Source: Oryza sativa Japonica Group (Eukaryota; Streptophyta; Magnoliopsida; Poales; Poaceae). From it: DNA of 64,000 bases. Below, in pieces: positions 44,483 to 55,278 of the stretch. The notes under the pieces are model-generated. The model did no database searches and was not told where the DNA came from. It worked only from the letters and a program-made list of their open reading frames with translations. The stretch covers positions 1,794,501 through 1,858,500 of the forward strand of contig NC_089045.1 in the NCBI RefSeq assembly GCF_034140825.1, in the 5' to 3' direction. Both the position numbers and the translations under genes were made by a program. How positions within the stretch are numbered: the stretch's first letter is position 1; every line of letters starts with the position of its first letter.

Positions 44483-45650
44483 ATATACCAACTTGTCTTA
44501 TACACATCCCCTCGAGAACGTGAAAAGTGTGGGGGTGTGGGGTGCCTGTGCAGGACATCACCTCCCCCCCCACGGACCCACAAATAGTAGGGGCAGGGGT
44601 GCCCTTTTGACTATGGGCACCCTCCTTCCAACAACAATAGGAGAAACACTTAACTCCGACTAGACTGATGGACATCGACAAAGACCAGGTACACCAAACA
44701 TAGTGGAGTAGGTCCCACTCCTACATGTATGTCCCTGTGGACTCCCCTTGAAATATAAAAGAAGGATCCATGCCACCAAAGAGGAGGGGGGCTAAGTTAG
44801 ATTTTAGCCACATGATAGGGAACAATGGCTCATCTTCTCCTACTTAGAACACACTCGAAGAACTCACTATAATTTCCACCATCACCATTCACCAAAGAAC
44901 ACAAGAGTAGGGTATTATGCCTCCAAGCGACCCGAAACTATCTAAATCTCTCCCTCCACTTCCTCACTTCATCTCTCACTTGGACCTTAATCCAAATCGT
45001 TGGCTCGGTTCCACATAGGGCGTTCCGTTCCTTACCAGATATCTCAAGGGAGGAGGAGGAGGGGGGGAGGGTGGGGTGCTTACTTCCCCGTTGGAGGAGT
45101 TTCATACTTTGACAACAACGAAGCCAGGCAAAGCTAGGTGCGACATGGCAAAGCTGAACGGTGTGTGGCGAAGCACAACGAAGCCGATCACAAGTCCGGT
45201 GAAGTGCAACGATGCACAATGTGGACACTAAATCTAGGAGCCAACCAGCCAGTGGCCCGCATCTAGCCCACTAAGGCCCAATGAGAGCAAGTAAGGAGGG
45301 CTAAAGACAGGAATATGCCTCATTTAATCACACGTTATTACCACCTCGTTTTACGTAAAACACTTAATCTTTATCTTTATCTTTTCTTCAGGAGATCCAA
45401 ACACCACCTTAAACGTTCCCATCAAGGGGACAAGAATGCAAAAGTCTCTACAAGTACGCTAAAACTAAAATTAGTTGTTAGGGCTGTAACCTAAAAATAG
45501 TTTTCAAGGGATGCACTGTAAGAGTATTAAAAAAACAATTAATACACACAAGTACACAAGTACTATTTCTGTTTTCATCCACCAAAACAAGCGTTCATCT
45601 TTCAACAACAGTGTTCAAGTAAGAAACACAACGATAAGATAGTTCTCCTG
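44483..45650. other. Intergenic DNA with a possible old gypsy LTR fragment
   Basis: 44740-44960 contains motifs common in grass gypsy LTRs (a TATAAAAG-like box, AACACAAGAGTAGGGTATTA, CCTCCAAGCGACCCGAA). No partner LTR or coding region is visible, so this is a tentative fossil call. The remainder is unremarkable. Confidence 0.35.
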
Positions 45651-45689
45651 TTAATTCAGTGGCAATTAGAATCACCAATTCACCATCCC

Positions 45690-47237
45690 CTAAACACATT
45701 CACCCTTTCTCCTTATCTTCACAGGTAAGCCACCCTTCATCCTCAGCGATATAGAGAACACATGCTCCGGCGCGCCCCCGCCGGCGACCTCCTTGACGAC
45801 GTCGACCACCAACTCCTCAAGCACGTTAGCAACTATGGACTTCATCTGCACGTACGCCATCTCCTTCCCGAGGCACATCCTCGGCCCCGCGTGGAACACC
45901 GTGAACCGGAACGGGCTCGCCGGCTGGAACGCGCCGTCGTCGCCGAGCCATCGCTCCGGCCTGTACTCCATGCAGTCCTCGCCCCATATGGCGGCGAGCC
46001 TCCCCATGGCGTACGCGCTGTAGTTCACGAACCAGCCGGCGCGGACGAACGTGCCGTCGGGGAGTGTGTCGTCCGCCGCGCACGACTGCGGGTCGGTCGG
46101 CACCGGCGGGTACAGCCGCATCGACTCCGTGAGCGCGGCGTGGAGGTAGTGCATCTCCCGGAGCGTGTCGAACCCGAATGGTTCGCCGGGGCGCGTGCCG
46201 GTCGCCTTCCTCACCGCGCGGACCTCGTCGGCGATCCGCGCCACGACGTCGGGCCGGGATGACAACAGCCAGAAGAACCACGTCAGCCCCGACGACGTCG
46301 TCTCACGGCCGGCGACGAGGAAGCTGAGGACGATGTCGCGGAGGACCTCGTCTCTGTACTCGTCGCTCGCCACGAACCTTGACAAGACGTCGTCTCTGTC
46401 TTTCACGGACGCGCTCTGGCGCCGGGCGCGGACAATGTCCATGGCGAAGGCATGGACGTCGGCGATGGCTTTCTTCAGGCGGCGCTCGGTGCCGATGTTG
46501 AGCCACTTCTTGATCTTCCAGGAGACCTCGATGGGGTCCATGAAGCGGCCGATGACGAGGTCCAGCGCCTCGCCGAAGTTGTGCATGAACTCCGACTTGG
46601 CCTCCTCCAGGACCCCGCCGTCGGCGAGGCAGCGCGGGTCATGCCCGAACGCCACCATACAGATGGTGTCGAACCCGAATCGCTGGAGCACGTCCTGCAA
46701 GTCGAGGACGACGGCATCACCACCGACACCATCACCGGCAGCGCGGCGGAGCAGCGGGAGCAGGCGGTTGGCGACCTCGGCCTGCACGACGTCGACGACG
46801 AACTTGCGCAGGGAGCGCTTGCTGAACTCGTAGCTGGCGTTCTTGCGCTGCCAGAGCCACTGCTCGCCGTCGGAGTTGAAGAGGCCATGGCCGAGGAAAT
46901 CCTCGAGCATGCCAATGGCGTGCTGGCCCTTGGGATAGTTTGCGAAGTTGGTGCGCAGGATGTGCTCGACGTCGGCCGGGTTGCCGGTGACGATGCCGCT
47001 CCGCATCCCGGGGATCCACAATCCAATCCTCATCTCCGGGCTGCCGGCGATGAGCTCCGTCGACCAATCAAGGAAGCGGTGGCTGTTCCTGACGAAGGCC
47101 GGGAGGTGGCCGAGCAGCGGGTGTGCCTTGAGGCCATGGGTGGTGGGCTTCTTCTCGGCTAGGGTTCTTGTGAGGTGGTAGGACATGTACAGTATCAGAG
47201 GCAGGATGAGGAGCATGGAATAGGCGTAGAACTCCAT
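45690..47237 (-). CDS. Cytochrome P450, CYP94-type (CYP94D-like), copy 2
   Basis: An intronless 515-residue P450, near 90% identical by eye to copy 1. Features: N-terminal membrane anchor (FYAYSMLLILPLILYMSY), HPLLGHLPAF hinge, NYPKG, AGRETTSSG I-helix, E-S-M-R K-helix and the heme loop FHAGPRMCLG with Cys455. The start at 47237 has no competing upstream in-frame Met and a TATA-like box about 70 bp before it. Differences cluster in substrate-recognition-like areas (for example PAPIDSQ in copy 1 against PVPTDPQ here). It is microsomal with expected omega-hydroxylase-type chemistry on fatty acyl substrates; the substrate is not deducible. It reads toward the LTR element and is convergent with copy 1. 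Confidence 0.9.
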   Translation of the reverse strand: MEFYAYSMLLILPLILYMSYHLTRTLAEKKPTTHGLKAHPLLGHLPAFVRNSHRFLDWSTELIAGSPEMRIGLWIPGMRSGIVTGNPADVEHILRTNFANYPKGQHAIGMLEDFLGHGLFNSDGEQWLWQRKNASYEFSKRSLRKFVVDVVQAEVANRLLPLLRRAAGDGVGGDAVVLDLQDVLQRFGFDTICMVAFGHDPRCLADGGVLEEAKSEFMHNFGEALDLVIGRFMDPIEVSWKIKKWLNIGTERRLKKAIADVHAFAMDIVRARRQSASVKDRDDVLSRFVASDEYRDEVLRDIVLSFLVAGRETTSSGLTWFFWLLSSRPDVVARIADEVRAVRKATGTRPGEPFGFDTLREMHYLHAALTESMRLYPPVPTDPQSCAADDTLPDGTFVRAGWFVNYSAYAMGRLAAIWGEDCMEYRPERWLGDDGAFQPASPFRFTVFHAGPRMCLGKEMAYVQMKSIVANVLEELVVDVVKEVAGGGAPEHVFSISLRMKGGLPVKIRRKGECV

Positions 47238-47306
47238 TTCAACTGACTGAATTAATTGCTACTTTCGCTGTTGGTTGACATATATGGACATGCATTTGCT
47301 ACTGCT

Positions 47307-47315
47307 TTTATATGT
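47307..47315 (-). promoter_or_regulatory. Probable TATA box of the second CYP94 gene
   Basis: ATATAAAAG on the minus strand, about 70 bp upstream of the ATG at 47237. Confidence 0.5.
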
Positions 47316-47646
47316 TGAGCTATCTGCCTATCTGCGCTTCAGAGTTCAGAGATGTTGAATTGTTTAATTGAAAGTCCTACTCTGAGATGAATGCTAAAAT
47401 ATTGTGAACTGTACTAAAGAGTGTGTAAGGCCATGGATTGGCACATGTATGCCAAATTGTTTGTTCTTGTTGCCCAAGATAGGGACTTGCGTTGCAGACT
47501 TCACGAGACCAACTCGAAGATCAATTATTTAATCCAATGGAGGTTAATTGAGAAATGTTTGAGTAGGAAGCTTCGGACGATATGGACATGTATCTATAGA
47601 GCGGGGAGTGGGAGAGACCTTGGTCAATAGTCTATAGCAACTCTAT

Positions 47647-48068
47647 GGGACTACCTATACATTTGTCGACAAATTTTTCCCTAAAAATTTGACAGATGTA
47701 ATTATAGTACAATCGTAGTGTAATTACACTGTAACTTATATGTAATTACACTGTAACTTGCATGTAACTACAGTGTAACTTATATGTAAGTTTCACATAA
47801 TTTTGAATCGTTGGATCTATTACAAGATTTGTTTTGGTGAGGAAGAAAACAAATCATAGCACACACATATATGAAAGAATTTGTTCCCACGACCTCCATT
47901 TTACCGAAATAACATGTAACGGAGAGATTTTTGAAAGTTACATACAAGTTACACTATAGTTACAGTGTAATTACATGCAAGTTACAGTGTAATTACACTA
48001 CGATTGTACTGTAATTACATCTGTCAAATTTTGGGGGAAAAATTTGTCGACAAATATATAGCAAAATC
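47647..48068. mobile_element. Mutator-type MITE, 422 bp
   Basis: The long terminal inverted repeats (ATTTGTCGACAAATTTTTCC and GACAGATGTAATTA blocks on both ends) are flanked by a perfect 10-bp duplication GCAACTCTAT (47637-47646 and 48069-48078), close to the 9-11 bp typical of MULEs. Subterminal GTAATTACACTGTAACTT repeats occur in both orientations. No transposase. Confidence 0.85.
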
Positions 48069-48078
48069 GCAACTCTAT

Positions 48079-49244
48079 TGATTTTATTTTCTGCTAGTAC
48101 AGTAGTACTGTGCTGCCGTACAGACAAATTTATATTTGTCCTGCAAAAGAGAAAGATAATCGGATGGTTTGATCATGTCTGAATTCACGAAATGGCCCAA
48201 GAATAGTAGACCAGACGGTTGCTTGGTCGTAGAGTGGAACTGAGGGGGTGCCTAACAACCCGGTTCAAAATATTTTTTATCTATACTTCATATATTTCCA
48301 TCCTATTTGCACCCTCAGTCCAAACTTAAATACTTGCATCAGCCTTAACTCGATCCAAATTAAAGTAAAACAAAGGAGTGATACCCTTTTATTTTGTACT
48401 AACTCCGCCACTTCATTTCGTACTAACTCCGTCTAGTGGCGGAGCTTAGTGAAGGTTATCCTGGGTGGTGAACCCCAGCTCATTAAGCAGCTAATTCTGT
48501 TTAGGCGCACACATGCAGGAGAATGTTTTTTGAAACTCATGCCGATATGCGGCTGTGACATCACATATTCAGGGTATTAAGACATCCAAATTAGCAATAA
48601 AAGCATTTGGTACTTCGGCCCTTATCAGTATTCTTTCTCATGTCTGCATTCCTGCTGTTTTTTACTTCAGCCCCTATCAATTTTCTTTCTCTTACTTCTC
48701 TGGTAAATAAATATCCCATGTTCTGTTCTAATTAAGCTTGAAATTTTTTCAAGGACTTTTAGTTTTATGAATGATTCCACAATCGGAGTTAATGCTTCGG
48801 TCCTTGCCTGGGTTGGATTCTGAACGTGATTATTTTTTTTCCACTAACTGAGGTGCTTGACTAATCCCCAGATCAAAGCCACCAGCAAATCGAATAATCA
48901 TATACAAGGGACCGTGTTTCTATTGTCATACTTTGGAAACCAAAAGTTTGGTTGATTATCATCTAGCAGAGCAGGAGGTTATAGTCACACGAATGTGTGA
49001 CTATTTAACTAGTACTAAATATGAAAAGTCCAGTAGCTAGTTTCAATCAAGCAATTACAATTTGTGAATTCGTGAGTTATGCGATGTGACTCAGTTAGCA
49101 CGAAAGTTCTACAATTGTCAAATTGAGAGAAAAGAGAGACAAACAGATAACAGTTCATGCCCGGATTCATGAAATGGCCCAAGAAGCCGGTTGGTTGGTT
49201 GGTTGGAGGCACTACGTAGAGGCCTCATCGCCACCAAATGCATT
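48079..49244. other. Intergenic DNA upstream of the second CYP94 gene and downstream of PGAM gene 2
   Basis: Ordinary AT-rich sequence with a few T-rich runs. No gene or recognised element. Confidence 0.5.
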
Positions 49245-50613
49245 CTACGGGAAGTCGTCTTCGTTGAGATGGGCGACATCTCCAAACCTCTCGAGAATCC
49301 AATGGCCGGTGGAGCCAGAAATGTTGAAGACGCAGATCGAAGTGTTTGGGATTCTCCTGCGAACTGAGCTGGTTGGATCGGCGTGTCTGCAGAGTTCCTC
49401 GATGCTCGCTCCATGGGAGACCACAATCACTCGCTCCCCTGCCAATGCAGCATACATAATAACTTCATTTTCTGTGTATTATGAGCAACTGCTTGAATGA
49501 CTCGGCATAAGAATGTGCAGGTGCATTCTGAATTTTCTTTGCACCGCTAGCTTTCACTTTACTAATAGCATGCTTACCAGATTTGAAATAGCTAACTCAA
49601 CAAGCAAATTTCACTATTCTGTCAACCATACAAAAACTTCAGAGTGAGAATATTACAATACTGCCTACCCTTGTGCTTCCCAGCTATTGTGTTCAAGTAC
49701 GAAACACACCGCTCAGATAGTTGGTCAAGGCTCTCCCCGCCACCCTGTCAAAACAGAAAATTGTTCGAAACACATCTACTAATGTTAGGCCAATCATTAT
49801 CAAGCCTAAGAAGTTGGTGAGAAAATTAAGGATGAAAGTTACAGGGATTTCTTGGCTTCTGTCTTCAGATGAGAAAGCCTTGTAAGCGTCAGGCTTGCTT
49901 CTGACGGCATCTTCAAACTTCAAACCATGGAGATCTCCCATGTGCCTTTCTCTCAGTGCAGGACTCAACACCAGCTGAAAGCAAATCAAATGAGAAACAT
50001 AGCAAGTTTACCACTGGAAAATGGAAGCTTCAGCATATAATGCATGTACTTACGTTGGACACATTGCAAGCTGTAGCTATAGTTTGAGCCGTTTCGGCAG
50101 CACGCTTCAGATCAGAGGAGTACACGGCAACTGGCTTAGCTTCTTTAGCCAACCGACGAGCAACCTTAGACGCTAGCACCAATTCCAAGTTCAGGTTTTT
50201 CGATAATGGAATTCCAAGTTCAGACAAAACCCCAAATTACAATCCTGTTTCATTATTTGAAATGTTTTGGTAAAGCTCACCATAACAGCTTGCTGTCTGC
50301 CAGCCTCATTCAACTCTATATCCGTTTGTCCCTGTTAAAATTGTTCTGATGATCTGTCAACTCGAGAAAATTGATGGAATGACGACGAGGGGACTGAAGA
50401 GCTATTGACTGAAGAAGGCCATCAACCAAGTATAATTCTCAAGAAAAATTGAAAAGGACAAGTTATTGGTGACAGGAACAAAGGGAAGACAAGACCGCCG
50501 ACCTGAATGATGCACAAGGCGTTCGCCGATGTCTCCCCATGGCGCACCACCACAACCTCGGCGAAGTCCTCGCCATGCGACGACACAGGAGGAGGAATCG
50601 TCCGCTCGCTCAT
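49245..50613 (-). CDS. Histidine phosphatase (PGAM-like) family protein, copy 2, six exons
   Basis: Exons (minus strand): 50613-50503, 50331-50281, 50164-50054, 49974-49843, 49744-49669 and 49438-49245, with GT/AG junctions; 224 residues. VVVRHGETS (His25), GQTDIELNEAGRQQAV, SSDLKRAAETA, ERHMGDLHGL with the catalytic Glu, GGGESLDQLSERC, and VVSHGA with the second His are all present, so the active site looks complete. Intron positions match copy 1 exactly; introns here are short. The protein ends at HLNEDDFP, about a dozen residues earlier than copy 1. It likely acts as a phosphomonoesterase or mutase of small phospho-metabolites, probably cytosolic since no transit peptide is evident. Confidence 0.85.
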
Positions 50614-51571
50614 TGAGTCATTGTGGTTGGTACTGGCATCTGCAATCTGCCAGGCTGCTACGGACTACAGAGAGGAGAATATATGTATCTGAAGGAGGCT
50701 GCAGCTAGTTGAGTTTGCAGGTGATTTGCAGCTTCCCGGAAACCACACACGTGATGCTTTCTTTTTTTGAACGAATCATGTGATGCTTTCTGATGCCACT
50801 TGGTCTTACATTCTTCTATTCTTTGCACTCGTGTTAACCATAATCGTTGTCCTTTTTTCCTTGGCACAATTGACTGCCAATCTGGTCTGACTTTGGTGAT
50901 TTGCATCCATCAACTTTGATGATGGCCATTAACCACCAGCTCAGGACAATGCACTTTACCGTTTACTGGTGCGCTCTATGTCCCTTCCCTTTCCATAAAC
51001 CATAAAGCACTAACTTGTCTTGTGTATTTGCATGTTCAACTTTAGGGCATGAAAAAAACGGAGTGCGAATTGCTGAATGGCTCACATTGGAACTTTGGAA
51101 GCTACTACCTTTGTGTGCTAGATGGTGAATCGTTTGTACTGTACCGTCTGTAGGTCAGGTTGATCTGCCTATAAAGTCTTGTGTATGAGCTCTTCACGTG
51201 TTGGTCAAGCCAAACATTTCAGATGGGGAACTAAAATATGATCAGATAAATTAGTTTGGTCTATTAAAACTATTTTTAGATGAAATCAGATGGCTGTAAA
51301 GTAAAGTACACTGTTATTCCTCCAGGCCAACGCTGATCTAACCAATTCAAAACGCTCAAATTTTAAACCCAAACCTTCGAATTTCAAAGCAAAGCAACGG
51401 CTCCACCACCGTCGCCGTTGCTGCGGCCCGCACAAGGTGGGGGGCACGAGCCCAGCCGCCCAACGACTTCCCCTCCACTCCACCTCCCACGATTCCCCAT
51501 GCCCAATCACAACCCACCGCACGCAGCAGCAGCTGCCCGCCTGAGCTGAGCTCCCAATCCGGCAATCCGCC
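50614..51571. promoter_or_regulatory. Divergent intergenic region between PGAM gene 2 and the F-box/Kelch gene
   Basis: About 960 bp separate two start codons that point away from each other, so the region carries both promoters. The last 250 bp before the Kelch gene are GC-rich with a pyrimidine-rich leader. No strong TATA box stands out for either gene. Confidence 0.45.
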
Positions 51572-52819
51572 ATGCCCGCCGCCGAGAGCTGCCACTCCCG
51601 CAGCCTCTCGTGGCTCGTCAAGTCCTGCATCCCCGCCGACCCCGCCCGCCACATCGCCGTCCCCGTTCTTTGCCCCACCCCGCAACCGCCGCCTCCCTCG
51701 TCGCCGCCGGCACCCCCAATCTCCACCCTCCCCGACGACCTCCTCCTCGAGTGCCTCGCCCGCGTCCCCCGCGCCTCCCTCCCTCCGCTCCCCGCCGTCT
51801 CCCGCCGCTTCGCCACGCTCCTCGCCTCCGACGCCTTCCTCCACCTCCGCCGCGCCCACGCCCACCTCCGCCCCTCCCTCCTCGCCCTCTCCGTCTCCGA
51901 CAACGGTTGCGTCCCGCAGGCGCTGCTCCGGTTTGAATCCTCCGTGCCCGTGCTCGAGGTCGCCCCGCTGCCGTTGCCCCCGACCCTGCTGCATTGCGGC
52001 GGCTCTGTGTTCGCGCATGCCCGCGCGGTCGTGCTGGGACGGGATGTCTTCCTCATCGGCCGCGGGGCGACGCTGCGCGTCGACGCGCTCACCGGCGCCG
52101 CCCGCGCGTGCGCACCCACGCTCTTCCCGCGGAAGAAGTTCGCCGCGGCCGCCGTGGGTGATCGGATCTACGTCGCCGGCGGATCCGCGCGCACCGCGGC
52201 GGTCGAGGAGTACGACCCGGAGGTCGACGCGTGGCGCGTGGTCGGCGAGGCCCCGCGGCGGAGGTACGGGTGCGCCGGCGCGAGTGCGGGAGGCGTGTTC
52301 TACGTCGCCGGGGGCGTCGCGGTGTCCGGCGAGGGCGCGCGGGCGCTCGAGGCGCACGTGTGCGCCGGGTCGGTGGACGCGCTGCACGTCGCGTCCGGCA
52401 CCTGGGCGCGCCCCCGTGCGCTCCCCGGCGGCGGCTGTGTCGTGGGGGCGTGCGGCGTCGGTGACCACCTGTACGTAGTAGCCAGCCACGCGGTGGAGCT
52501 CTCCTTCTGGAGGTGGTCCGGCGCCACCGGCCGTGGCGGTGACGGCAGAGGCTGGGGCGGGTGGGTGGCGCTCGAGGCGCCGCCGATGCCGAGGGGGTCG
52601 GTGGGGCTCGGCATGGCGGTGCGCGTGGCGATGGCTGGCCTAGGAACCAACAGGGTGGCGGCCGTGGTGAGCGCCGCGGCCGTGAGGGGTCACAATGCCG
52701 GCGGCGGCGCGTTGGAAGGGATGGTGCTGGTTTACGACATCGCCGGCGGCAAGTGGAGCCGCGCGCCGGACCTGCCGCCCGGGTTCCGCCGCGCCGCGTG
52801 CGCCGGCGTCGAGTGCTGA
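51572..52819 (+). CDS. F-box/Kelch-repeat protein
   Basis: An intronless 415-residue protein. F-box at about residues 48-95 (ISTLPDDLLLECLARVP...VSRRFATLL), then Kelch-type beta-propeller repeats marked by double Gly followed by Tyr and Trp spacing (RIYVAGG, YDPEVDAWRVV, GVFYVAGG, MVLVYDIAGGKW). As substrate receptor of an SCF E3 ligase, the F-box would bind an ASK/Skp1 protein and the propeller the target. The region before the F-box is Pro-rich (CPTPQPPPPSSPPAPP). GC content is very high throughout, typical of single-exon grass genes. The antisense frames over this gene are compositional shadows. It is divergent from PGAM gene 2. Confidence 0.85.
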   Translation: MPAAESCHSRSLSWLVKSCIPADPARHIAVPVLCPTPQPPPPSSPPAPPISTLPDDLLLECLARVPRASLPPLPAVSRRFATLLASDAFLHLRRAHAHLRPSLLALSVSDNGCVPQALLRFESSVPVLEVAPLPLPPTLLHCGGSVFAHARAVVLGRDVFLIGRGATLRVDALTGAARACAPTLFPRKKFAAAAVGDRIYVAGGSARTAAVEEYDPEVDAWRVVGEAPRRRYGCAGASAGGVFYVAGGVAVSGEGARALEAHVCAGSVDALHVASGTWARPRALPGGGCVVGACGVGDHLYVVASHAVELSFWRWSGATGRGGDGRGWGGWVALEAPPMPRGSVGLGMAVRVAMAGLGTNRVAAVVSAAAVRGHNAGGGALEGMVLVYDIAGGKWSRAPDLPPGFRRAACAGVEC

Positions 52820-53724
52820 GAATGTTGGTAGATGTGGTCCCCGTAGTTCAGTGAGATTCGTACTATTTGGTGGATGGACAGCTTGGTGCAATGTCAAGTA
52901 ACATGGCGCCATCGTGGGATTGTTTGTTGAACAGCAACTTGATTGGTTGCCACAAAATTTCTCCAGTTGTTATTTAGCATAGGCATTTTCGCAGTTGGAT
53001 TCGATTCGAGTACATTTCTTGCGAAAATTATCAGAAGCAAACTAGTATACGAGTGATTGTTCGATTGATAGCGATTGCAATTCATTTTCTGAAGCATTTT
53101 TCTAGAGGATATCAGCACGCGGGGGCTGTGGGGGACTGTTGACTGTGGTCACGGAGAAGTAGACATTTTTATTGTTGTCTACTTCTCCGTGGTTTGGTGC
53201 GATTCCAAGCCCAACAACCTACTGTCGACTAGTGTCCCGCGAGTACTTGTGTTTACATTCATTTGCGATAAATTTATAGTATTGTTCAATGTTGCAATGT
53301 GGTCCTCTTTCAATTGCTTGTGTGCTCTGCATGATTCGTGATGATCACTAGTTTTCTTTCCCACGTGATTGCACGGTGAGCAAGAACAAATCGACTGTTT
53401 AGTGCTTACTACTGTAATGTAACACAGTAATTCTGAAACTCGTATGATTCGTCGACTTCCTAGTTCACCATCAATCCTTTACTCACACTGCTACGGGGGC
53501 GTACACACTCTGGCCATTGAAATTCAGAATCAATTCAGATCAGCTTCTTCTTCTGCGCGTCCTCCATTTACTACCAGCTCCGCCTTAAATTTTGTCACGC
53601 CATTTTCAACTCATACGCCGCACGCATCGCAGCTCGTTCGTGCCACTATCCAGCTGCAAGCTCCACTTCACTGCAGCCGCAGTCTCCATCTATCCCATTT
53701 GATTTGCCCACGCTGCTGCTACGA
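52820..53724. other. Intergenic region with a short hairpin; leader of the ATL gene
   Basis: Contains the perfect hairpin at 53150-53191. From about 53440 the sequence is pyrimidine-rich and probably leader/promoter of the RING gene that follows. No separate gene supported. Confidence 0.5.
53150..53191. repeat. Perfect 15-bp stem hairpin
   Basis: CACGGAGAAGTAGAC pairs with GTCTACTTCTCCGTG across a 12-base loop. Short inverted sequence, not clearly a known MITE. Confidence 0.8.
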
Positions 53725-54273
53725 ATGCACGCGTCCATCTCCTTCGCCCTCGCGCCCGCATCTTCGCCCGACGCCGCCTCCTTCGCGCCCACCGCAGCGG
53801 ACGTCGGCGGCGCTGTGTGCCTCGGCTACGGCATCGCCATCGCCGTCGGCGTCCTCGTCTTCATCTCCACCGTCATGCTCGCCTCCTACATCTGCGTTCG
53901 GGCCAAGGCTGGAGCAGCTGCCGTGCTCCTCGCCGACGACGACGGCGGCGGCGCCCCGGCAGCGTCCGCCGTCGTGGTGCTAGGCCTCGACGGCCCGGCC
54001 ATCGACGCGCTCTACCCCAAGCTCCTACACGTCGGCGTCGGTGACGACGACGACGCGTGCGCGGGGGCGCAGTGCGCCATCTGCCTCGGGGAGTTCGTAG
54101 CAGGCGACGCGCTCCGGCGAGGGCACGGCTGCGGGCACCGGTTCCACGCGGAGTGCGCGGAGCGGTGGCTGCGGGTGAGCGCCACCTGCCCGGTGTGCCG
54201 CGACTCGCCGCTGCCGTCGCCGATGGCCACGCCGCTCGCGGAGGCCGTGCCCCTCGCCGCGCACGCTCGATGA
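53725..54273 (+). CDS. ATL-type RING-H2 protein (membrane E3 ubiquitin ligase)
   Basis: 182 residues from ATG 53725. A single transmembrane segment at about 28-56 (GGAVCLGYGIAIAVGVLVFIS), then the GLDGPAIDALYPKL motif (the GLD box, residues 87-100) and a RING-H2 finger: C117-x2-C120, C136-x-H138, H141-x2-C144, C155-x2-C158. The TM-GLD-RING order defines the ATL family, which ubiquitinates membrane-associated targets and is often stress-induced. The short N-terminus before the membrane span and the acidic loop (DDDGGG, GDDDDA) are normal for the family. Intronless, as is typical. Unrelated to the palindrome RING gene apart from the finger. Confidence 0.88.
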   Translation: MHASISFALAPASSPDAASFAPTAADVGGAVCLGYGIAIAVGVLVFISTVMLASYICVRAKAGAAAVLLADDDGGGAPAASAVVVLGLDGPAIDALYPKLLHVGVGDDDDACAGAQCAICLGEFVAGDALRRGHGCGHRFHAECAERWLRVSATCPVCRDSPLPSPMATPLAEAVPLAAHAR

Positions 54274-54965
54274 CACAGGTTCACATGTCACATATGTTAC
54301 TGCTCTGTAGACAATTTTTGCTCTCTCGAATTTTCTTTGCTTCATTCGAAGCGTGATTGATGTACTCCATACATTTCAATACACTCACTCGCATAGTACT
54401 ACTCCAGAGTCCATATAGCTTTTCTGACACTGGAAGCTTTGGGAAATAGATTAGGGTAAGTGATTAGTGATAGATGGAGTATTACATTTTTCATAGCACA
54501 GATCATCAGGACGATGTCTGCGGAACAAGCAAAGCTAGCGTGGGGTCGTTTTCATCAGGCAACGGACAATACAATACGTGCATCTTATTATGTGTGCACG
54601 TTAACTCGGGAGTGGATTCTAATCACTGAGGGATATCCCTTATGTATATTTTTCTTCTAAATTTGATACAAATAGTTGTACGGTGATATCTATCGATTCA
54701 CCAAAAATCAAATTCAAATTCAATCTACATATCGAGGAAAAAATGCATATGTGAATAGTATGCTACTATTCATAAGCTGAATTTGTTTTTTTATATCTCG
54801 ACGTGTGAGATGAATTCAGACCTGAGATTTTATGGAGTTGTATAGATATGTTGTATGAGTAGCATTAAATTTTTCCAGAATTTTTCATAACATGATTTTT
54901 AAGAAAATGAGGAAATATTCTCTCGACAAATCAAAATAGTTTCCCGTTAAGTCTTGCTCGTCCTA
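54274..54965. other. Intergenic DNA downstream of the ATL gene
   Basis: AT-rich, with a partial CTCGACAAATC-AAAATAGTTTCCCG motif near 54920-54950 that recalls the fold-back unit at 3560-3720. No gene. Confidence 0.45.
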
Positions 54966-54973
54966 GCTGCAAC

Positions 54974-55171
54974 CAAGGTTTCCCAAACCACCAAGGTCGG
55001 GGTTACCGTGCCCCGGCGGTAAGCACGGTTACCGCACGGTAACCGTGAAAAACCGTACAAAACCGTGCAAAATTTATCAAAAATTCAAATTAATTTTTAA
55101 ATTTATTTGAATTTAAGGAGGTTACCGGCGGTATTTATATTACCGTACCCCCGACGGTAAGTAGAACCCTG
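54974..55171. mobile_element. Small hAT-type MITE, 198 bp
   Basis: A perfect 8-bp duplication GCTGCAAC flanks it (54966-54973, 55172-55179). The ends CAAGGTTTCCC and the complement of AGAACCCTG are imperfect inverted repeats. The interior has several GGTTACCG/CGGTAACC repeats. Confidence 0.75.
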
Positions 55172-55278
55172 GCTGCAACGCATGTGGAGTTATCATCAGG
55201 CAACACTGCACATTATCACAAGGTGGGCTCGACCGATTCATGGGCCTGTGCATGGGCCTGGCCTAGACATGATATTTT

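Noticed and set aside
51356-52489. 377-codon frame antisense to the Kelch gene
   Set aside because: Shadow of a GC-rich single-exon gene; no recognisable domain.
53444-53983. 179-codon Ser/Pro-rich frame overlapping the ATL gene
   Set aside because: Low-complexity frame in leader DNA and a different phase from the clear ATL protein.
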